The notes beneath the pieces were generated by a model that saw only the letters and a program-made list of their open reading frames with translations, did not search any database and was not told the origin of the DNA. Below, piece by piece: positions 25,025-32,307 of a stretch of 34,640 bases of DNA. Position 1 is the stretch's first letter, and every line of letters starts with the position of its first letter. The DNA lies in NCBI GenBank assembly GCA_050485385.1, contig JBJHBG010000046.1, positions 1 through 34,640 of the forward strand. Direction: 5' to 3'. A program made the position numbers and the translations under genes. The stretch comes from RECO01 sp050485385. Lineage in GTDB: Bacteria; Pseudomonadota; Alphaproteobacteria; Geminicoccales; Geminicoccaceae.

Positions 25025-26865
25025 GCGACGGCTCCGAGATTGGACGTCAGTTCGCTGCGGACGCGCGCCTTGATCTCCCGGACCTGGAACGGCCGGCCGG
25101 AGACCTTGGTCAGCGACGCCACCGGGCGGCCATAGCGCCCCTGCAACAGAAACGCGAGCTGGCCCATGTTCATCTCGCAGGCCAACACCTTGGAAAACGC
25201 CGCCAACAGCGCCTCCAAGTCGTTCGGGAAGGGGGCGAGGTGGCGGAGGTGCAGGTGTGCCACCCGAGCGCCTTCGGCCCGCAACTCCGCCGTGGCCTGG
25301 GCGAGCGCGCCCTTGGTCGAGCCCCAGCCGACCAGCAGCAGGTCGTCGTCGGGCCGACCCATGGCGAGTTCCAGGGGTGGCAGGGCCTCGGCGATGCGGG
25401 CGACGCGCGCCGTGCGAAGCTCCGTCATCCGCTGGTGGTTGGCCGGCTCGTAGGACACGGCGCCCGACCCGTCGGCCCGCTCGAGGCCGCCGATGCGATG
25501 GCGGCCGCCCTTGGTCCCGGCCGGAATCCACGGCCGCGCCAACGTCACCGGGTCGTGCTCGTAGGGCGTGCGCCCGGCGGGCTCGGGCAGAGGGATCGGC
25601 TGGAGGCTCGCCACCTCGGGCACGCGCCAGGGCTCGGTGGCGTTGGCGAGGTAGCCGTCGGTGAGGAGGATCACGGGCGTCATGTAGGTGACGGCAAGGC
25701 GGATCGCCTCGATGGCGCACTCGAACGCGTCGCCGGGCGTGGCGGCCGCCACTACCGGCAGCGGCGCGTCGGCGTTGCGGCCCAGCACCGCCTGATAGAG
25801 GTCCGACTGCTCGGTCTTGGTCGGCAGCCCGGTCGAGGGGCCGCCGCGCTGCGCGTCGACCACCACCAGCGGCAACTCGGCGGCGATGGCGAGCCCGATC
25901 GTCTCGGTCTTCAGCGCCATGCCGGGGCCGGACGTGCCGGTGACGCCGAGCTTGCCGGCGTAGGACGCACCCAGCGCCACGCCGATCGCCGCGATCTCGT
26001 CCTCGGCCTGGAACACGTCCACGCCGTAGGCGCCGAGCTTGGCGAGCGCGTGCAGCATCGAGGATGCCGGCGTGATCGGATAGGAGCCGTAGAGCAGCTC
26101 CAGTCCGGCGAGCTTGGCGCCGGCCACGAGGCCGAGGCAGAGCGCGTCGGCACCGTTGATCGAGCGGTAGCGGCCGGGCGGCAGGGGCGAGGTGCCGACG
26201 CCGAGGATCGGCTCGATGCGCGCCAGCTCGGCCGTCTCGCCGAAGGCGTGGCCGGCCTCCAGCGCCATGCGGTTGGCAGCGGCGACCGCGCCCTGGAAAC
26301 GGCGCTCGATCCAGCCCCGCGTCGCCGCGACCTCGCCGCCGGTGAGCCAGGTGACGAGGCCGAGCGTCCAGAAGTTGCGCGACCGGCCGGCCTCGCGCGC
26401 GGTGACGCCCGCGTCCTTCACCGCCGCCTGGGTGAGCTTTTGGATATCGAGGGCGATCAGCCGGAAGCCCTGGAGCGTCCCGTCGGTGGTCGGATCGCCC
26501 GCGTAGCCGGCCTTCTTCAGATTGCGCTCGGTGAAGGCCGACTGGTCGACGATCACCACGCCGCCCGGCCGCACCTCCTCCAGATTGACCTTCAACGCCG
26601 CCGGGTTCAGCGCCACCAGCACGTCGACCAGATCGCCCGCCGTGCGCACGCGCTCGCGGCCGAGCTGCACCTGAAAGGCACTGACGCCGAACGTCGTGCC
26701 GGCCGGCGCTCGGATCTCGGCGGGGAAGTCGGGGAAGGTCGCAAGGTCGGTGCCGGCCAACGCCGCCGCCGCCGTGTATCGACCACCCGTTACCTGAATG
26801 CCGTCGCCACTGTCGCCCGCGAACCGCACCACCAGGGCGCGGGCGGCTTTCGTCTCGGCATCCAT
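25021..26865 (-). CDS. korA: 2-oxoacid:acceptor oxidoreductase, alpha subunit with fused gamma domain, 614 aa
   Basis: Seen: an N-terminal gamma-type domain (about residues 1-190) with VVRFAGDSGDGIQVTGG and FPDFPAEIRAPAGTTFGVSAFQV, then the alpha domain with YPITPASSMLHALAKLG (Tyr262 onward), FQAEDEIAAIGVALGASYAGKLG and GTSGPGMALKTETIGLA, and a C-terminal domain with LLVGWGSTKGAL. This gamma-alpha fusion is the standard form in two-subunit Kor enzymes. Of two nearby ATGs, the one at 26865 is chosen because GAGGGG then lies about six bases upstream; at 26871 it would be adjacent. It is followed by korB with a 4-base overlap. No ferredoxin-like delta subunit is encoded beside it. Confidence 0.94.
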
Positions 26866-26929
26866 GGTCATCCCCTCGATTGGCAGCCCCGAGGCCAACT
26901 CTGCGGTCGGCGTTCGAAAATCCGGATGT

Positions 26930-26944
26930 GGGCTTAGCAAGCCC
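26930..26944. other. Small hairpin in the divergent korA / SEC-C gene space
   Basis: Seen: GGGCTT-AGC-AAGCCC, a perfect 6-bp stem with a 3-base loop, 65 bases before the korA start. In the korA transcript direction it is followed by ATCCGGATTTTCG. It could be a leader hairpin or an operator, and nothing else in the 158-base gap decides between them. Confidence 0.25.
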
Positions 26945-27023
26945 GCTTCGCCAGAGCCACGATCGTCTCGAGCGCGACGGGCAGCCTTGCGTTACGAGTT
27001 CATTCGCGTACAGCCCGGTCGTC

Positions 27024-28439
27024 ATGGATCCCGACGACCTGATCGACGCACTCGGCCGCACCGGCCCCTACCGCCCGCAGGAGCTGCACCGCCTCGTCGA
27101 TGCGGCGCGCGCCAACGCCGACGTGCTCGAGGCCCACCTCGCCGGCCTCGGCGAACGGGCCGCGTCCGGCACCTATCTCCTGCCGTGGGAGGAGCAGGCG
27201 CTGCACGTCGGCCTGCACCTCGCAGCCGCCGACGGCCGGTCGGCCCTGGCGCCCGTGTTGCGCCGCCTCGTCGCCGGCGACGCGGCGATCCGCGAACAGG
27301 TGCTCGGCGAGGACGACATCGCTCTCGGCGCCAGCCTGCTCGTCTCCCTGCACGACGGCGACGCCACGGCGCTGCTCGCCATGGCGGGCGACGACGGGAT
27401 CGACGGCGAGGCCCGCTGGAGCGCGTTCCTCGCCCTCGCCCGCCTCGTGCGCGACGGACGGATGGAGCCCGCACCGGTCGTCGACCTGTTGCGCCGGATG
27501 GACGCCGAGCGGACGGCGCCGCCCGGCGATTTCGCCTGGCACGGCTGGCTGGACGCCGTGGTCTATCTCGGGCTCGACGACTTCCGTCCGGCGCTGGAGG
27601 CGGTCTGGCAGGACGGCCGCATCGCGCACCTCGGCGACGAGGACAAGATGGAATTCCGCGACCGTCTCGCCTGGAGCAGCGCCCACCCCGGCGATGCGAG
27701 CCTCATGACCGCCGACCAAGTGGCACCCATCGCCGACGCGACGGCGAGCCTCGCCTGGCTGACCGAGCTGCCGCCCCGTCCGCGCGGCGGCAAGGACCCG
27801 GCCGCCGCCATCGCCCTCGACGACGGCGAACGCCGCTGGCTCGCGGGCTTCCTCGCCTCCAGCCACGTGCCCGCCACCGCCTTCACCCTGGAGATGGCCG
27901 ACGGCTTTTTCGCGGCCCTCGTCGCCGGCCCCAGCCTCGTGCTCCCCTCCGAATACCTGCCGATCCTCTTCGGCGAGGAGGAGGAACCGGTCTACGAGAG
28001 CGCAGCGCAGGCCGAGTACGTGACGCAGCTCCTCATGCGGCACTGGAACACCATCGCCCAGCGGCTGGAACGCGGTCACCGGCACGCCCCCGTCCTGTTT
28101 CCCGGCACCCTCGACCAGACCGCCCGCTCCTGGGCGCGCGGCTTCCTCGTTGGCATGGACCTCCGCCGCGAAGCCTGGCGGCCGATGATCGACGACCCCG
28201 AAGCCGGCGAGCCCTTGGCCTTCGTCATGGGCCTGATCGCCGACGAAATGGGCGACGACGCCCTCGACGACGCAACGCGCGCCGAAGTCGTCGAGCACCT
28301 GCCCGACCTCCTGCTCGCCATCGCCGCCCACTGGCGACGCCCCACCCCACCGCCCCGCCGCACCCCCAAGACCGGCCGCAACGAGCCCTGCCCCTGCGGC
28401 TCCGGCCGCAAGTTCAAGCGCTGCTGCGGGGCCGGGTAG
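27024..28439 (+). CDS. DUF1186 - UPF0149 - SEC-C multidomain protein, 471 aa
   Basis: Seen: residues about 15-225 are HEAT-like helices of the DUF1186 type (REQVLGEDDIALGASLLVSLHDGD, AWHGWLDAVVYLGL). Residues about 270-430 match UPF0149/YecA (WLAGFLASS, MADGFFAALVAGP, SEYLPILFG, ARGFLVGMDLRREAW). The C-terminus is a complete SEC-C zinc motif, NEPCPCGSGRKFKRCCG, with its four Cys ligands. Known: SEC-C motifs bind zinc and often contact SecB or ribosomal partners, as at the SecA C-terminus. UPF0149 proteins have been linked to ribosome or protein-export factors, and DUF1186 has no assigned role. ATG 27024 is chosen by domain start; no strong ribosome site is visible. Divergent from korA and apparently monocistronic. 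Confidence 0.85.
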   Translation: MDPDDLIDALGRTGPYRPQELHRLVDAARANADVLEAHLAGLGERAASGTYLLPWEEQALHVGLHLAAADGRSALAPVLRRLVAGDAAIREQVLGEDDIALGASLLVSLHDGDATALLAMAGDDGIDGEARWSAFLALARLVRDGRMEPAPVVDLLRRMDAERTAPPGDFAWHGWLDAVVYLGLDDFRPALEAVWQDGRIAHLGDEDKMEFRDRLAWSSAHPGDASLMTADQVAPIADATASLAWLTELPPRPRGGKDPAAAIALDDGERRWLAGFLASSHVPATAFTLEMADGFFAALVAGPSLVLPSEYLPILFGEEEEPVYESAAQAEYVTQLLMRHWNTIAQRLERGHRHAPVLFPGTLDQTARSWARGFLVGMDLRREAWRPMIDDPEAGEPLAFVMGLIADEMGDDALDDATRAEVVEHLPDLLLAIAAHWRRPTPPPRRTPKTGRNEPCPCGSGRKFKRCCGAG

Positions 28440-28844
28440 CACCCGAGGTGTAGGGGCTCTTGGCCCCCTACGCCCGCCAAGCGGCGCCGAGCCGCCGCCT
28501 GGAGCCCGCGCGGATCGCGGACGAGGGTCCCGGCCGTACGAAACGATGGGCGCTGGTCGAGCGCGCCAGCAGGACCAGACGGATGTCTCATCGGGAAGGG
28601 CGGAATCGGCCTGTTTCGGACGAAGCACTTTGGTTTCAGATTGGCCGTTGGTCAGCGTACAGCGGGCATGCAAGACGCGACAACGATTGGCAAGGCAAGC
28701 GTCATGACGGCGGCGCCGTCGACGGACACGGCACGGACGCCGCAGCCGAAAACAGTTGCCAACCGCCGCTTCAGTCGACACCCTTCCACCGGAAGAAGCC
28801 TACCTAGGAAAATCTGCTCCAAGTCGTCTTGATATGGTGACGTA
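28440..28844. other. Gene-poor stretch before the AT-rich islet
   Basis: About 400 bases without a supportable gene. It opens with the copy B hairpin repeat, then holds moderately GC-rich sequence with overlapping open frames on both strands that lack family resemblance, a ribosome site or consistent codon bias. From about 28800 the base composition shifts to AT-richer sequence that continues through the next two genes. A small hairpin (CTTCC-ACC-GGAAG, 28783-28795) lies near the transition. No tRNA or attachment site was recognised. Confidence 0.5.
28451..28488. repeat. Dispersed GC-rich hairpin element, copy B
   Basis: Seen: GGGGC-TCTTG-GCCCC (28453-28467) embedded in a longer imperfect stem GTAGGGGC...GCCCCCTAC, followed by a CGCCCGCC block. 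It begins about 10 bases after the stop of the SEC-C gene. Its core GGCTCTTGGCCCCCT is identical to copy C and nearly identical to copy A. Confidence 0.5.
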
Positions 28845-29429
28845 GTGTTAGGATTCTTGCGCAAAAAATCGCGGCAGGGTGACTGGTGGCGCAATGCCTT
28901 TACTCAGGAAGAACGTCGCCAGATTGAGGATACATTTCAACCCATTGGAGGCATCCCTGCCGAAACCCTCGCTCGATCTGAAGACCCCTCGGACCTCGCG
29001 AACCTAGCTGGTTATCTCAAGACCGAAGCGCTTCGCCATCTCGGATACCGGGTTCTCGATCGTGCGGAGAGTCTCTTGACGCCTTCGACTCGGACGTTGA
29101 GCCGCCACTTTTATTTGCAAGAGCGAGGTGACTTTTATTACCGCTGGCGCGATGTAGACGAAGGGGCGTTTGAGCAGAGTATTTCGGCCTATGAACGCCA
29201 AGTGTCCATGGCCGGAGAGGCGCTTAAGGCGTTCAAGGCAGGTCCCGACGGGGGATTCATCCCAGCGCATGCCGGGTACCGGCAGCTTCGTATTGTTCGT
29301 GAAAAGCAGGGCGACTACGCGGCAGCACTGCAACTGTGCGAGCAGGCAAAACAAGAGGGTTGGTCTGACGATTGGGACAAGCATATCGCTAGGATAAAGA
29401 AAAAATGTTCTAAGCAGAAGAATCAATAA
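28845..29429 (+). CDS. Small helical (TPR-like) protein of unknown function, 194 aa
   Basis: Not assigned to a named family. Seen: a basic N-terminus (FLRKKSRQGDWW), an EERRQIEDTF segment, then mostly helical sequence. In the C-terminal half, GDFYYRWRD through SAYERQVSMAGEALKAFK and GYRQLRIVREKQGDYAAALQLCEQAKQEGW looks like two degenerate TPR-like helical pairs, ending in a Lys-rich tail. No signal peptide or membrane segment. A GTG start is used, with a weak GGTGA site before it. Base composition is markedly AT-richer than in flanking genes and codon choice differs (many AT-ending codons), suggesting recent transfer. It is followed after 26 bases by the HNH nuclease gene, so the two probably form an operon. 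Confidence 0.75.
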   Translation: MLGFLRKKSRQGDWWRNAFTQEERRQIEDTFQPIGGIPAETLARSEDPSDLANLAGYLKTEALRHLGYRVLDRAESLLTPSTRTLSRHFYLQERGDFYYRWRDVDEGAFEQSISAYERQVSMAGEALKAFKAGPDGGFIPAHAGYRQLRIVREKQGDYAAALQLCEQAKQEGWSDDWDKHIARIKKKCSKQKNQ

Positions 29430-29455
29430 TTAGTAGCTTAAAAGGAGATTTTCAT

Positions 29456-30235
29456 TTGGCTGCGATATCAGAAAAGACAATACGAAGGTTGTTTGCAATG
29501 TCAAAAAACATGTGTGCATTTCCTGATTGCCCCACACCTATTGTCGAAGACAATGGAACCGTTACCGGAGAAATATGCCATATTCGCGCGCATCGTAGAG
29601 GCGGTCCGCGATTCGACGAAGCCCAGTCAGTAACGGAACGGCACTCCTTTGATAATCTGATCCTGCTCTGCCGACGACACCACAAGATTGTCGACGAAGA
29701 ACCGGAGCTATATACCGTCGAGGCGCTAGAAAAAATCAAGGCCGTTCAAAGAGCGCAGCGCGGCCGGCCTGAGCAACCGATCGACGCCTTCTACGCTAAA
29801 GTATTACTGAACGCCTTGCGGGGTGTCGAGGTCAACAATAATAGCGGAAATATCCTGGTTGACAGTCCGGGTGCCATTGTAGGGCACACCGTTAATGTGA
29901 AATCATCCCGCGGAAAGCTTATTATTCAGGCTCCGGCGGGAACGATCGGAGCTGATCAAGCTGCCAGTAGGTACATTCAGTACCTTATCAAGCGTTACAA
30001 CAATTATGCCGCCGACGAGCCGAACCGTGAAAGGAGATTTAGTCACGGAGCGATCTCCAAGAACATCGAAGGGAAATTCGGATCTCAATGGAAGCTTCTG
30101 TCGATGTCAAAATTTAACGATTTGTGTATGTATCTGCAGACGAGAATTAGCCGGACGCGAATTGCGAAGTTAAATAACGCTAAGGGACATAAGGCGTTTT
30201 CGACCTTCAGTGATTTTACACGAGAGAGAGATTAA
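29456..30235 (+). CDS. HNH nuclease with C-terminal sensor-like domain, 259 aa
   Basis: Seen: residues about 18-80 form an HNH/treble-clef nuclease. Cys20 and Cys25 (CAFPDC) with Cys72 are zinc-type ligands; EICHI contains the catalytic-type His42; NLILLCRRHHKIVD supplies Asn67 and His76. The fold resembles the nuclease module of CBASS Cap5-type effectors, but no SAVED domain follows. Instead come a beta-rich GNILVDSPGAIVGHTVNV stretch and a helical end (IGADQAASRYIQYLIKRYN to FSTFSDF), a module I have seen behind varied effectors but cannot name. TTG start with AAAGGAG eight bases upstream. Low GC, like its partner gene. Inference: DNA-cleaving effector of a small defence pair. Confidence 0.85.
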   Translation: MAAISEKTIRRLFAMSKNMCAFPDCPTPIVEDNGTVTGEICHIRAHRRGGPRFDEAQSVTERHSFDNLILLCRRHHKIVDEEPELYTVEALEKIKAVQRAQRGRPEQPIDAFYAKVLLNALRGVEVNNNSGNILVDSPGAIVGHTVNVKSSRGKLIIQAPAGTIGADQAASRYIQYLIKRYNNYAADEPNRERRFSHGAISKNIEGKFGSQWKLLSMSKFNDLCMYLQTRISRTRIAKLNNAKGHKAFSTFSDFTRERD

Positions 30236-30794
30236 TAATTGCGCTACGTCGGTTTTTAGCTTGGCTTTTGTGCGGAGCGACGATGGACCGCGCAGATGCG
30301 AAAGTCGCGACTGGTGTCTCGGACGGTGATCTGGGAGACGTCGCTTTTGCGTCGCGGTTTCGTCGCATTGGATGCCCACTGCTTCGCCCGCTCCCCGTCC
30401 AGAACGCCCGTCGTTCGGATTAGGCGGGACGTGGCCCTTCGGGCCGATCTCGCCCATCGGACGCCCGTCCGTGCCGGTCGGGTCGAAGGGTCTGTCGCGT
30501 TCGGGGACGGCGACCTCGTGCGCGTTCTCGGGCCGGCGCGAACGCTTCCGGCATTGTGGGAATATGATCCGTTTCGTGCTAGGTTCCGCCGGTGCCGATG
30601 GCGATGGGGTTGGGCGTGGCGCGAGACCTGCGAATCGAAACGAACCGGGAGAGGCTTTTTCATTTTTATTTTCAATAGTTTACCTTTCCATCGCCGACAC
30701 CGCGCCGGCAGCCGACGGCAGGGTACAAGGAGGCTCTTGGCCCCCTCCGACCCCCGAGGCGACGCCCTGTCCCGCGAACTCGCCGACCGGTCGG
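30236..30794. other. Gene-poor stretch after the AT-rich islet
   Basis: About 560 bases with no convincing intact gene. Composition returns to GC-rich at about 30260. It contains a T-rich patch (30655-30685), a small GGCCC-TTC-GGGCC hairpin (30433-30445) and the copy C repeat at its right end. On the minus strand near 30430-30545 one frame has almost only G/C third bases and reads RRPENAHEVAVPERDRPFD and onward without a stop, which could be a decayed coding remnant. It has no clear start or family. Confidence 0.45.
30729..30765. repeat. Dispersed GC-rich hairpin element, copy C
   Basis: Seen: outer arms GGAGG (30729-30733) and CCTCC (30744-30748) around an inner GGC-TCTTG-GCC, followed by GACCCCCGAGGCGACG. 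It shares GGCTCTTGGCCCCCT with copy B and the trailing C-block plus GGCGACG with copy A. It lies just past the 3' end of the minus-strand MFS gene. Confidence 0.5.
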
Positions 30795-32093
30795 TCACGC
30801 CAAGCCGGAGCGATTGCCCGGCAAACCGCGTTTGCGCAGCGCCTGGACGAGCGCCGCCGCGAAGACCGCGCCGAGAGCGAGCAGCCCGATCAGCGTCCAC
30901 AGCGCCAACGCCCGCTCCGCGCCGAGCCGGCTGGAGAGTGCGCCCAACGCCAGCACCCCGAGCGGCATGGTGCCGATGGCGCAGGCCAAGAGGCCCATCA
31001 CCCGCGCCCGCAGCGCGGGCGGGCTCGCCATCAAGAGGATCGCCGACTGCATGGTGTTGAAGCCGGCGATGCCGAGGCCGGCGAGGAACAGGATCACCAG
31101 CGCCGCATCGTAGGACCCGGAGCGGGCGAAGAACTGGATGGCCAGGAGGAACGCAACGCAGGCCGTGGCGTAGACCACGGCCTGACCGCGGCGCAGGCGC
31201 AGCGCGGCGATCAGAAGGGCGCCGAGGAAGGCGCCCATGCCCTCGCTCGCCATCATCACCCCCACCAGCACCTCGCCCACGCCGAAGCTGCCGACGGCGA
31301 TCACCGGTACGAGGGTGGCGTAGGAGAAGCCGAACATGTTGACGACCAGCGTGGAGGCCAAGACGAGCCACACCAGCGGGTGGCCGCGGGCGAAGGCGAA
31401 GCCCTCGCGCACGGTGTCGACGAAGCCGGCACCGCCGCGCTCCAGCGCCCGCGCCACCGGTGCCAGCCGGGCGGCATAGACCCAAAGCCCGGCCGCCATC
31501 GCGAAGCCCACCAGATAGGTGCCACCGAGACCGAGGACGGCGAACACCGCACCGCCCGCGAACGGACCGACGACACGGGTCAGGTTCTGGGCTGCCGCCT
31601 CCCAACCCATCGCCGCCGTCACCCGCTCCGCGCCGACCGCATCCATCAGCATCAGGCGGCGCAAGGGCAGGTCGAGCGCCCAGAAGAGGCCGCTCAGGAC
31701 GCAGCCCACGCCGACGTGCCACAGGCGGAGCAGCGAGGCCGCTTCCAGCGTGAACAGCACGAGGTAGGTGAGCGCGAGGGCCACCAGCGCCAGCCGGTAC
31801 AGGCGGCGCAGTTCGACGTAGCCCAGCGCCGTGCCGATGGCGATGCCGAGCCCCAGCATCGGCAGCATACGGAGAAAGAAGAAGAGGGCGACGTCGAACG
31901 CTCGGCCCGTCGCCGCGAAGACGAACACACCGATGGCCAAAAGCTCCAACCAGCGAAGCGTGCCGCTCGCCAACCCGGCCAGCAGCACGCGGCGGAACTG
32001 CGCGTTCGCGAAGAGCCGCGGGGATGGCGAGCGGTGCCGATGCGGCGGGGCGGGGGCGGCCAAGGACGTTCTTCTTCTTGCTTCCAGCGCCAA
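30795..32093 (-). CDS. Major facilitator superfamily transporter, 432 aa
   Basis: Seen: about 12 hydrophobic segments after a basic N-terminal extension, LRWLELLAIGVFVFAATGR in helix 1, a long cytoplasmic loop in the middle (ALERGGAGFVDTVREGFAFARGHPL) and a second six-helix half with AGFNTMQSAILLMASPPALRARVMGLL, where RARVMG is the usual motif between helices 10 and 11. It resembles the MFS_3-type exporters (enterobactin-exporter-like), whose substrates vary. A TTG start is used because no ATG or GTG precedes helix 1 in frame; the ribosome site is weak. Divergent from nosR and sharing its promoter region, but with no evident link to denitrification. Substrate unknown. Confidence 0.88.
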   Translation of the reverse strand: MALEARRRTSLAAPAPPHRHRSPSPRLFANAQFRRVLLAGLASGTLRWLELLAIGVFVFAATGRAFDVALFFFLRMLPMLGLGIAIGTALGYVELRRLYRLALVALALTYLVLFTLEAASLLRLWHVGVGCVLSGLFWALDLPLRRLMLMDAVGAERVTAAMGWEAAAQNLTRVVGPFAGGAVFAVLGLGGTYLVGFAMAAGLWVYAARLAPVARALERGGAGFVDTVREGFAFARGHPLVWLVLASTLVVNMFGFSYATLVPVIAVGSFGVGEVLVGVMMASEGMGAFLGALLIAALRLRRGQAVVYATACVAFLLAIQFFARSGSYDAALVILFLAGLGIAGFNTMQSAILLMASPPALRARVMGLLACAIGTMPLGVLALGALSSRLGAERALALWTLIGLLALGAVFAAALVQALRKRGLPGNRSGLA

Positions 32094-32205
32094 GGTAACG
32101 CCGCCCTGGCAGGCCCACCATCACCATCGGCGCGCAGCCGGGTCGCGCCGATGCGGCCCGTCGCGCGCCCGTCCACGGTCCGAGCGATGGCCCTCGGTCG
32201 AAGGC

Positions 32206-32247
32206 TTGACGAAAGTCAAGATCGCGGAGGATGCCGCCGTCTAGGAT
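32206..32247 (+). promoter_or_regulatory. FNR/Dnr/FixK-type activated promoter of nosR
   Basis: Seen: TTGAC-GAAA-GTCAA at 32206-32219 is a perfect inverted repeat of the FNR/CRP-superfamily anaerobic box (TTGAT/C-N4-A/GTCAA). A TAGGAT hexamer at 32242-32247 would be the -10, putting the transcription start near 32254 and the box centre at about -41.5, the class II activator position. The nosR ATG lies 88 bases past the box. Known: such boxes bind FNR, FixK, Dnr or NnrR and switch on nos genes at low oxygen or in the presence of NO. Confidence 0.75.
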
Positions 32248-32307
32248 CCACCCGTCGGCGCCGTCGGTGCCGGTCGGATTCATCGGCTCGAGGGAACGCT
32301 CGCCCTG

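Noticed and set aside
28460..28807. 115-codon + strand frame in the gap before the AT-rich islet
   Set aside because: No ribosome site, no domain, and open frames of similar length occur on the opposite strand. Treated as noncoding.
28839..30250. 7-bp inverted repeat GACGTAG (28839-28845) / CTACGTC (30244-30250) at the two ends of the AT-rich islet
   Set aside because: Placement at both boundaries is suggestive of terminal repeats, but seven bases is within chance, there is no transposase, no target-site duplication was seen, and the left copy includes the GTG start.
30256..30663. Minus-strand 135-codon frame starting MKKPLPVRFDSQ with a His-rich segment
   Set aside because: No ribosome site, no codon bias matching the genome in this frame, and a different frame has the stronger third-position GC signal.
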